64,000 nucleotides of DNA, taken from positions 1,922,001 to 1,986,000 of the forward strand of contig OX621165.1 in the NCBI GenBank assembly GCA_951640195.1, written 5' to 3'. Source of the DNA: Porpolomopsis calyptriformis (Eukaryota; Basidiomycota; Agaricomycetes; Agaricales; Hygrophoraceae). A program made the position numbers and the translations under genes. Below, one piece after another: positions 56,468-64,000 of this stretch. Below the pieces are notes generated by a model. It did no database searches. It worked only from the letters and a program-made list of their open reading frames with translations, and was not told where the DNA came from. Each line of letters opens with the position of its first letter. Position 1 is the first letter of the stretch.

Positions 56468-57913
56468 ATGATGAATGTGACCTTCACGCGATTCCACCTC
56501 TTCCGCTCACGAGCCTTGCACACTATGTCAACCTCAACCGTTTCTTACGACAATTGGACAAGGGAGGAACTAATTCGTCTGCTAAATGAACGCGATCGCC
56601 CGTCGATTCACAGCACGACACTACCCGGAAAGTCTTTCGATTTTCCTTCGCAACCACTGCGAAAGATTGCGCTAAAGTTTTGCTATTCCGGCTGGGAATA
56701 CGGCGGACTGGCGTTCCAGGCGGGACCTACGCCTCTCCCGACGGTAGAGGAAGTACTGTTCAATGCGATGGCACAGACACGCCTCGTGAATCCTGCCGGA
56801 GGACTTGAGGGATGCGGGTGGGAAAGGTGTGGTCGTACAGATCGCGGGGTCAGTGCAGCTGGACAAGTCATATCGGTTTGGGTTAGGAGCGCGCTGGCCA
56901 CACAGAAGGCAGACGATAGAGAAAGCGAGGGAGAGGCCCCATCTCGTTCTCGAAAGTCAGAGCTTCGCTACGTCGCCCTATTGAACCGGGTGTTACCTCC
57001 GACCATTCGTGTTCTCGCCTGGTCCCCAGTCTCGCCAACGTTTTCCGCACGGTTTGCCTGCCAATATCGTCACTACAAATATTTTTTCAGCCCGAGTGGT
57101 CTTGATCTCTCACTGATGCGAGACGGTGTCGGTCGACTCGTAGGCGAACACGACTTTCGCAATCTGTGTAAACTGGATTCCGCAAAGCAAATTACAAATT
57201 TTAAACGGAAAGTGTTTCGAGCCGAGCTCAATCCCGTCTCTAGCACCGAGGGGGCGATCGTCGACGACACGGTTTTTGTGCTGGACCTTGTTGGAACGGC
57301 GTTTCTGTACCACCAAGTTCGACATATTATGGCTGTTCTCTTCCTCATTGGCACAGGACTCGAACATCCCTCTGTAATTTCTGTCCTGCTCAACGTTGAC
57401 CCTGATCAACCCGTCTCGCCTCGTGCGGGAGACCCGCCGTTGGAAGTCGTTGACCGAAAGCCAGAGTACCAGATGGCTGACGGTCTGCCTCTCATGTTGT
57501 GGGAATGTGGTTATAGTTGCTCTGACGTCCATTGGCAGGCCGATGGCGACGATGAATGGCCGTCACCTGTCCCACAGCAAGGGGACCTTTACCATCAATT
57601 ACACTCGATCCACGAACGCTCTGTCATCCACACCGCTCTAGACGCTCATTTTCTCATCTCAGCTGCGAGATACCACTCGCCACCGCCGCCGTACCTTCCC
57701 CTCAGCCAAACCGGACTCGAGCGATCGAAGAACGGTCCAGTTCTGAACATCCCTCTGGGTGGTGGCACATTTAAACGAACTGCGAAGTATGTACCGCTCC
57801 TTAGACGGACACGATTAGACCATGTCGATGTAGCGAACGAGAGATGGCGGGTTGGCAAGGGCTCTCGCCGACCCAAATCAACGAAAACCACCGAAAATTT
57901 GTATTTAGCTTGA
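56468..57913 (+). CDS. PUS3: tRNA pseudouridine(38/39) synthase
   Basis: Makes pseudouridine at positions 38 and 39 in the anticodon stem-loop. A single exon of 481 codons, unlike its intron-rich neighbours. Landmarks: LKFCYSGWEYGGLAFQ, CGRTDRGVSAAGQV with the catalytic Asp, YVALLNRVLPPTIRVLAWSPV, FSARFACQYRHYKYFF, DFRNLCKLD, FLYHQVRHIMAVL. A 55-residue interval after PDQPVSPRAG and a C-terminal basic tail (GSRRPKSTKTT) are family-typical. The first 19 residues (MMNVTFTRFHLFRSRALHT) are rich in Phe/Arg and look like a mitochondrial signal; a second ATG at 56,525 would give a form without it. Confidence 0.93.
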   Translation: MMNVTFTRFHLFRSRALHTMSTSTVSYDNWTREELIRLLNERDRPSIHSTTLPGKSFDFPSQPLRKIALKFCYSGWEYGGLAFQAGPTPLPTVEEVLFNAMAQTRLVNPAGGLEGCGWERCGRTDRGVSAAGQVISVWVRSALATQKADDRESEGEAPSRSRKSELRYVALLNRVLPPTIRVLAWSPVSPTFSARFACQYRHYKYFFSPSGLDLSLMRDGVGRLVGEHDFRNLCKLDSAKQITNFKRKVFRAELNPVSSTEGAIVDDTVFVLDLVGTAFLYHQVRHIMAVLFLIGTGLEHPSVISVLLNVDPDQPVSPRAGDPPLEVVDRKPEYQMADGLPLMLWECGYSCSDVHWQADGDDEWPSPVPQQGDLYHQLHSIHERSVIHTALDAHFLISAARYHSPPPPYLPLSQTGLERSKNGPVLNIPLGGGTFKRTAKYVPLLRRTRLDHVDVANERWRVGKGSRRPKSTKTTENLYLA

Positions 57914-58166
57914 ATATTATGTCATACATACGCTCTCCTTCATTCACAACGCCGATTGACAACGCACTCAGGGGATGTCTGAACAACAAGCTGGAGATGC
58001 GCGTAGTTCACTTAAGCCATGCCATTTCGACGTTTGCTAACATCGATTCTCATCCAGGCCGTCCCCGCTGCTCAGCGTGGCAGCTGGACATCATTTCTCA
58101 AATCGTGCGCAGCTATCCTGACCACCCATTCTCCTGGTTGATGTCCCCCACTACAGCATTGCCTCA

Positions 58167-59895
58167 ATGTCGGGCGATCTTTCCGCCATGACTGCCCCCC
58201 CATTTATCTTATCACCCGTCTCTCTCACCGAATACCCTGGTACGTTTCGCCCCTTTCAACACCCAGATTCTAACCGTGACTCCGACTCAGCTTATTGGTG
58301 TGAGCACCCGGCACTTTTCGCTGCCATTGGTGCTGCCAACACCGAGGAGACAAGAGCCCTCGCGGTTTTGAAGTGGTTCATCGTGAGCTTTCCTGATCGT
58401 TCCTGGATTCCCAATCCATGACCTTTGGTAAGAGCACTCTCAAAGGCCAATACACTTCTCGCAATGAGACGGCGGGATCTGAAAAGAAGTGCGTTTATCT
58501 TTCCTCGTCCCCTCTGGTCGGGTTCTATATGGCATGCCCAAATCATCAATTTATCGCATTTCCCTTGTGGATCTGCAATATACATGCCCCTCGCTCCATC
58601 CCTAATGACACCATAAAAGCAGAAGCTCATTTTGATTGGCTTCTATAGACCTCTCAACCCCGTGCTAGGAGAGTACGTCATTTCTGCCATTCATGCAAGA
58701 CATCATACGATTCGAGTCCCACTTCACCTTGAAGCGCATCTCATCCTGTTCTCACTTACTGATCCAAATCAACCAGACTATTCTATGGTTACTGGCCTGA
58801 TGTAGACAGCTGCGGCCAAACTAGCCTCCTTGTCGAACAAGTGTCGCATCATCCACCCATCACGGCGTATACCATCGAGAACAAGTTCAAAGGATTGCGG
58901 TTGGTCGGTTACAATGCGCAGAAAACCTCTTTCAACGGTAACTTTACATACCACCTCGGAAATTAACCTGTACTCATATTTCCCCTTCAGGCACCTCGAT
59001 CACCGTCAAACAGGTCGGACACGCCGTCCTAACCGTTGATTTGAAAAATCGCGAACCAGAAGAATATCTCATTACCTTCCCGAAATTACGTATCGAAGGA
59101 CTCTGGTATGGTAGTCCCTACATTGAGCTGACCGAGACCTCGAATATTGTCGGGAGCAATGGGTGGACAACGTCGGTGAGCCTGGGTTTGGTCTTCACTT
59201 TTTTTCTTTTTGTATTGAATCTTTCCCACTCGGTCAGATCAAGTATGAGGGGAGAGGTTACTTTTCTGGGAAAGCTCACTCGTTCACGGCAACACTATCG
59301 CCCCCGCCCTCGTCGTCCGCGAGCCCACATGTTATCGAAGGTACTTGGGATGGAATATCGCACCTAAAGCCGAAAAACAAAATTTACGGGGATGCGAAAG
59401 GACAGACATTCTACTCTGTGCCAAGCAAGGATGAAGGTGGTGAACAGAAAACACTGGTGACCGCAGTGGGGGGTGAGCCGGACGGCAAAATGGGAAGTTT
59501 TGAGACTAGGAACCTTTGGGCTATCGTCGCTAAGGGGATTAGAACGGGTGACTTTGAACTTGCAAGCAGGGAGAAAGGAAAGATTGAGGTGCGTTTTAGC
59601 TTTCCTGTAATGATAGTGTATTGATACCGGTTAGAATGAGCAAAGGCAAAGGAGAAAGGATGAGGCCGCCGCAGGAACATCCTGGGCCTTGAAGCATTTT
59701 GTGTACATGACGGAGGATCCTACCTGTGAGTTTCTATTTTTTGTCCTCTCGTCTCGCGTCGCCTTTGACTTGAATCGTGTTACAGACGAGAAGCTTGGCA
59801 GTGCGTTCAAGGCCAACCCGCCAACAGAGGATGTGTACGTCTTTTTGAACAACTGGCCAAAATCACTTGCGTCGGACGCCGTGGCACGAAATTAA
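58167..59895 (+). CDS. Oxysterol-binding protein, short Kes1/OSH4 type
   Basis: Lipid-transfer protein that exchanges sterol and PI4P between membranes. Start MSGDLSAMTAPP at 58,167; six or so introns. Exons read SPVSLTEYP / AYWCEHPALFAAIGAANTEE and VLKWFI / STLKGQYTSRNE. After a long (about 150 nt) intron come KPLNPVLGE and LFYGYWPDVDSC, then the signature VEQVSHHPPITAY (58,832-58,870), VGYNAQKTSFNGTSI, YLITFPKLRIEGLWYG, YEGRGYFSGKAHSF, GTWDGISHL, FETRNLWAIVAKGI and RQRRKDEAAAGTSWALKHF. It ends KANPPTEDVYVFLNNW (stop 59,895). No PH domain or ankyrin repeats, so it is the short type. Confidence 0.9.
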
Positions 59896-60170
59896 AGCGT
59901 GTTGGATCACAGTAGATGGGATTTCTCAGTTTCGATAAAGCATCGCATACCGCGTATTACATGTACGGTTTACTTGTCGCGGCGGATTGGAGGTTAACTC
60001 ATAATTTGGCTCTGTCATCTTTTCATCGAACACTTCAAGGACAAAGTATTTTAGACACAGTCGTGGCCAGAGATATTAACGCTGGTATCCTCATCAGTTT
60101 TCAAAATCATCCTTTCGTCTCATGTCCGTCAAACCCCAAGTCTAACGGGATATCATCCATCTGATGTCAA

Positions 60171-62822
60171 ATGGTGCCTTTGTCGACACCGGAACTCATC
60201 CATTCGCTGAATGACTACCAAGACGTCGTCGACTGGATAAACCACCTTCTGGATACACAGAATGCTGGTAAAAATCCCTCCGACCCACCACCATCTATTG
60301 ACCTCATTGACCTCGATCAACGTGTCACTCATCTGGTGACGACCCTTGAAGTCGCTTGCGAGGATATTTCTTCACAATTGGAGCGCATCATTGATGATGT
60401 CTCTCGCGGTGTCCCACGTCTAGCCTACGATCTGCACTTTATGAAAGACAGTGCTGTATCGCTTCAAAACGCCTTGGCCAAATTACACGACAAATCCAAA
60501 AAACTTAACCCCCAAGGAACAGCCACATGGTTGGACCAGCTGCAAACCCTCGATACCATGAAGGGACACATGGAGGCTGCTCGGGAAGTGTTACGAGAAG
60601 CGGAAAGCTGGAGTACCTTGGAGATGGAGGTAACTTCGCTTTTGGCGGAACAGAGCTACGCAAAGGCCGCCGAGCGCCTGTCCGAGGCCAGCAAAAGCAT
60701 GGTTGTATTCCAAAACACGCCAGAATTCGAATCCCGCCGGACTCTCATGGTCAATTTGCAGAACCAACTTGAGGCTTCCCTCAGTTCGGCTCTTGTCGCA
60801 GCTATCAACTCCCAGGACGTGGTCGTTTGCCGGGATTACTTTTCCATATTCTCCGTCATACAGCGTGAATCCGAGTTTCGAAATTACTACAATGGGTCCC
60901 GGAGGGCTTCTCTCGTTTCCATGTGGCAAAATGCTAACTTACTGGATTGTATTTCCGCTCCCTCGCCTCCTTCGACCTCACCCCCTCAATCTTTTTCCGA
61001 TTTCCTCCCAAAGTTCTACGCGTCGTTCCTCTCCCTGCTCAATTCTGAACGAACATCCATCCCTTCCATTTTTCCGGATCCCCAGCTCACACTTTCCACA
61101 CTGATAACATCCGTGCTTTCCGCCCTCCAGCCAACTTTCTCTCAAAGACTTGCATCACTATTCAATCACTATGGTACATCCGCTCTCAAAGAGTTGATTA
61201 CTAGCTACAAAACCACGGAAGAATTTGCAGCTGGTGCAGATAAAGTGATGGAGAAGATCAAACACAGTGCCATCTTCCCATCACCTGTGGAAGGTGCAAG
61301 TTCTGAAGCCCAAAAGCAGTTGCGTCGTCGATCCAATCGGATGTCAATGACATTACGCCATGGTTCGAACCGGCCTTCCATTAGCGGATCTGCCGCACTC
61401 AAATTGCTAACAGGAGGGCTGGATTGGGACCAGGAGCTTTTCCAGCCGTTTGTGGACTTCCATGTGGACTACGGGACGCTCGAACGACGCCTCCTGGAGG
61501 ATGCACTCATGGAGATTGTCAGCTCGGACCGGTCATCAGATTCTGATCGAGGAAGGCTGCTCCGCGAGCGCTCCGTTGACGTCTTTAGCGTCGCGGAAGA
61601 AAGTGTGCAGCGCTGTGTGTCATTAACGCATGGCTACGGTGCTGTCGGGCTCGTGCAATCTTTAGACTATTTGTTCCGCTCATTTATAGAAATCTGGACT
61701 GCGGAAATAACACACGCGCGTCGCGCTGTACCCGTCTCCAAGCCAGGACCGCTGGCATCATCGGGAGGCGACTTGGAAGATTTGGGCTATACCGACGAGG
61801 ATTGGACTGACTTCCAGTTGGCGCTCCATTTGTTGGCATCAGCACGCACGGTCTATGAGCGTTTGAATATTTTTGAGGCAAAGTTGAAGGCAAATTTAGG
61901 GCAGGTGACGATGAAGATGAGGTTGAGCGAGAGCAGCCTTTCCGAAAAAAATGCCGGTCCGCTATTGGCGCAGTCGACACTCAACTCTGTCGAGCTGCAG
62001 AACTTGTTGAACAACTTCGAATCAGACTACCCCGTTCAATCGCATGATATAGCCCAAGCTCCACCTGCATCCCGTAGGAGTTACCCCCTCACCCATTCTG
62101 GACCTACGCCAGTGCTTCTCGTGGACGCACGCAAGGCTCTATTTGACTTCTCTAAAGCATGTCAAATTACGCTGCAAGCTACTATCCTGTCTCCCCTGCG
62201 CAAACATCTCGCGAACTATGCATCTTCTCCGCAGTGGAATGCCCCTGGCGATCCGAAATCAACACGAGTTGCAAATGATTTGCAGGTGCCAAGTTTCTCA
62301 TTGTCTCAAAGCGACACCATGCAACGCCTCGCTGACGGCCTGCTCAATTTACCACGATTGTTTGAGGTATACGCAGACGACGATGCACTTGCATTTTCGC
62401 TACATTCTCTTCCATATGTCGATGCTGAGATGCTCAAGGGATTCTCGGAACCAAGCGAGAGAGTTTCCGCACCTACCCACGTTCGCCGATCTTCCCTCTC
62501 TGTGAAACCGACGACAACACTCACCCCGGAGGCGGTGTCTTCCGCGTGGCTCTCGTCTCTCGGACACTCCATCCTCTCACATCTCACAAGTAATATCCTG
62601 CCGGACATTCGTACGTTGTCCAGTTTCGGCGCGGCACAACTGTCGTCCGATTTGGCATATTTGTCCAATATTGTGAGGGCTCTGAACGTGGAATTTGAAG
62701 AGTTGGAGAGGTGGAAGGAGTATGTGTGTATGGAGAAAGAAGAAGGCAAAAAGAAGGTGGGAGAGAAGGACGGAGATGTAGTTCTCCAAATGGTGGCTAG
62801 GATGAAAGGTTGGACCACGTGA
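60171..62822 (+). CDS. COG7: Conserved oligomeric Golgi complex subunit 7
   Basis: COG tethers retrograde vesicles at the Golgi. A single uninterrupted frame of 883 codons starts MVPLSTPELIHSLNDYQ. The N-terminal half matches COG7: DVVDWINHLL, helical DQRVTHLVTTLEVACEDIS, LQTLDTMKGHMEAAREVL, REAESWSTLEMEV, VFQNTPEFESRRTLM, LVAAINSQDVVVCRDYFSIF. The middle is Ser/Pro-rich (SPPSTSPPQSF); the second half is helical with a basic RRRSNRMSMTLRHGSNR linker. The C-terminus is charged (KEEGKKKVGEKDGD). Ends 152 bp from the convergent zinc-finger gene. COG5 or a Dor1-type subunit was considered, but the ESWSTLE stretch is COG7-like. Confidence 0.88.
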   Translation: MVPLSTPELIHSLNDYQDVVDWINHLLDTQNAGKNPSDPPPSIDLIDLDQRVTHLVTTLEVACEDISSQLERIIDDVSRGVPRLAYDLHFMKDSAVSLQNALAKLHDKSKKLNPQGTATWLDQLQTLDTMKGHMEAAREVLREAESWSTLEMEVTSLLAEQSYAKAAERLSEASKSMVVFQNTPEFESRRTLMVNLQNQLEASLSSALVAAINSQDVVVCRDYFSIFSVIQRESEFRNYYNGSRRASLVSMWQNANLLDCISAPSPPSTSPPQSFSDFLPKFYASFLSLLNSERTSIPSIFPDPQLTLSTLITSVLSALQPTFSQRLASLFNHYGTSALKELITSYKTTEEFAAGADKVMEKIKHSAIFPSPVEGASSEAQKQLRRRSNRMSMTLRHGSNRPSISGSAALKLLTGGLDWDQELFQPFVDFHVDYGTLERRLLEDALMEIVSSDRSSDSDRGRLLRERSVDVFSVAEESVQRCVSLTHGYGAVGLVQSLDYLFRSFIEIWTAEITHARRAVPVSKPGPLASSGGDLEDLGYTDEDWTDFQLALHLLASARTVYERLNIFEAKLKANLGQVTMKMRLSESSLSEKNAGPLLAQSTLNSVELQNLLNNFESDYPVQSHDIAQAPPASRRSYPLTHSGPTPVLLVDARKALFDFSKACQITLQATILSPLRKHLANYASSPQWNAPGDPKSTRVANDLQVPSFSLSQSDTMQRLADGLLNLPRLFEVYADDDALAFSLHSLPYVDAEMLKGFSEPSERVSAPTHVRRSSLSVKPTTTLTPEAVSSAWLSSLGHSILSHLTSNILPDIRTLSSFGAAQLSSDLAYLSNIVRALNVEFEELERWKEYVCMEKEEGKKKVGEKDGDVVLQMVARMKGWTT

Positions 62823-62974
62823 AAAATAGTCATGTTTCCCTTGTATTGTCTTCCTCGGTGCGAGGGGGTAACTGAATCATGCATTTAGATATAATTTATA
62901 ACCCGAAAGTAAGAACCCATATAAAGGGAAGAATGAAGGTTAGGGGAGACGAGAATGCGCCAAGATAGTGTTGC

Positions 62975-63843
62975 TTAAGCTGGTTTCGCTAATGGTTTGT
63001 GATCAAAGTTCATGTCGGGAAAGCACAACTGGCCGAGCCCAAGGTCACCCAAACGGGTCATCTTGAGCAACATGCCCAAGCCCGTATCTCCTTGTCCTTG
63101 TCCGGGACCATTCAACAGATCCCAGGCATTACTACTCATTTCATCAGCCATTTGACCCCAGGTCGATGTAATGGAAGCAGGATAATCGAAAGATGCGAGG
63201 ATAAAGCAAACGGGAGAACCTTAAAAGATGGCATAATGATCAGTTCTTGAAGAGAAGAAAGACCAAGGCACTCACACAGTCCGCTGATTTCTTGCTCGCG
63301 CTGGAGTTGTGGTAGAACCTCTGCTCCGCGTTTATGTCGATCATCCAAGTGGTTTTGCAGAGCATCACCGATGCGATATAGTCGCAAACAAGCCGGACAT
63401 ATACGACTCGTCCCTCGACTCTTGTTATACCACAATACCTATCCCAGAGACGGAGAACATGTGAGGCGCGGGGGTTCACGGAAGTGACAACAGAGACAGA
63501 CCAAAGCAATCTCTTCTGGGAGAACCGTGGAAAGCATTTGGAGAACTTCTTCCTGTGCAAACTCGGCGCAGAGAGGATCACTGAGCAATGCCGGCTGGGC
63601 AAAATAGGACTCCAAGAAGGCACGGATGTCCTTTACACGAGGTCCATTACCGGGGTCGTAAATGTAAGGCGTTTGAAGTGGAGTCTCGCTGCATTCAGCA
63701 GCAGAGTTTAGTGAAGGGTGAATTTGGGAGGCGAGCAGAGCAGCGTCCAAATGGTGGACGTCGAGAGGCTGTGCTCTGGGTGTGTTCTTCTCTTTCTTGG
63801 CCAACGATTTCCGTTTCTTTTTGGCGTTGCATGGGCCAGGCAT
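62975..63843 (-). CDS. Unrecognised protein with one C2H2 zinc finger
   Basis: Start MPGPCNAKKKRKSLAKKEK at 63,843, a basic likely nuclear-localisation start. Exon 1 continues with HHLDAALLASQIHPSL, YIYDPGNGPRVKDIRAFLESYF and EIALVCLCCHF. Exon 2 (from about 63,437) has CPACLRLYRIGDALQNHLDDRH, a C-x2-C-x12-H-x4-H finger. Exon 3 gives GSPVCFILASFDYPAS, TWGQMADEMSSNAWD and a Gly/Leu-rich end (GPGQGQGDTGLGMLLKM; stop 62,975). About 240 residues. I do not know the family; it looks like a conserved basidiomycete protein, perhaps nucleic-acid binding. Exon joins are by eye. CACGTG lies 49 bp upstream (63,892-63,897). Confidence 0.7.
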
Positions 63844-64000
63844 GATTTTTGGATACGAACTACGAGGCGCGTGACGCGATGGGCGGTAGATCACGTGTTT
63901 GTGACTTGTGACAAATCTATTGATCTGAATTTTGACTCGAATTTTTTGCTTAAATTCGTATTTTGTTTTGGGACAGGCCGCTCGCCATATCAGAGTCTTT
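63844..64000. promoter_or_regulatory. Promoter region of the zinc-finger gene
   Basis: Contains ATCACGTGTTTGTGACTTGTGAC (CACGTG at 63,892-63,897) upstream of the minus-strand start at 63,843. The neighbouring gene lies outside the window. Confidence 0.35.

Noticed and set aside
59916..60164. An 82-codon frame between the oxysterol-binding protein and COG7
   Set aside because: No motif, promoter or neighbour supports it; the gap of 275 bp is normal spacing here.

Overview
The window looks like a piece of a basidiomycete (Agaricomycete-type) nuclear chromosome. The evidence is protein-coding genes cut by many 45-60 nt GT..AG introns, fungal housekeeping genes (D-arabinono-1,4-lactone oxidase, Kes1-type oxysterol-binding protein, NOC2), and chromodomain Gypsy and Copia retrotransposons of the kind common in mushroom-forming and Rhizoctonia-like fungi. 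I cannot fix the genus from sequence alone.

The left half (about 107-32,964) is one Copia retrotransposon on the minus strand, blown up from roughly 4.1 kb to 32.8 kb by insertions within insertions. The outer element keeps both LTRs (112-900 and 32,848-32,959), a CTCTC target duplication and a primer-binding site. Into it went a foldback element, two 360-bp solo LTRs (family A), a 2.26-kb element without pol that I call N, a 212-bp LTR (family X), a 400-bp solo LTR (family Y) and a 15.2-kb Gypsy element (Gypsy-2, minus strand). The X LTR was itself split by a 9.2-kb Gypsy element (Gypsy-1, plus strand). Gypsy-1 holds a second N, a second X LTR and a 573-bp solo LTR (family Z). Gypsy-2 holds two more Z LTRs, a Y LTR and a hAT transposon. 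Almost every junction keeps a target duplication, so the order of events can be read. All coding regions in this block carry stops or frameshifts, and C-to-T / G-to-A changes dominate.

A second, smaller foldback element (33,072-33,345) lies between the Copia block and the first gene. From 33,418 to the right edge the sequence is dense, single-copy and genic: a METTL14-type MT-A70 protein (minus) head-to-head with NOC2 (plus); an HSPA12-like Hsp70 ATPase with an N-terminal lipidation motif; D-arabinono-1,4-lactone oxidase; a UBC7/UBE2G2-type E2 (minus); RNA polymerase III subunit RPC2 (minus); a UBC15/UBE2G1-type E2 (plus); an ERCC6L2/Rad26-like SNF2 helicase; an otubain; tRNA pseudouridine synthase PUS3; an oxysterol-binding protein; COG7; and an unrecognised C2H2 zinc-finger protein (minus).

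The genes do not form one pathway. They share a compact layout: start codons 32 bp apart (METTL14/NOC2) and 98 bp apart (RPC2/UBE2G1), and only 35 bp between the otubain stop and the PUS3 start. Several contain very small exons. The most striking is an apparent 1-nt exon inside the helicase Walker A motif, followed by a 24-nt exon carrying the otubain catalytic cysteine and 18-nt exons in both E2 genes.

The best candidates for undescribed biology are element N (two copies with LTR-type ends and 5-bp duplications but no pol, plus a three-exon CCHC-like ORF), the 1-nt exon, and the foldback family. Exon boundaries were read by eye from splice signals and family similarity; no search or transcript data were available.
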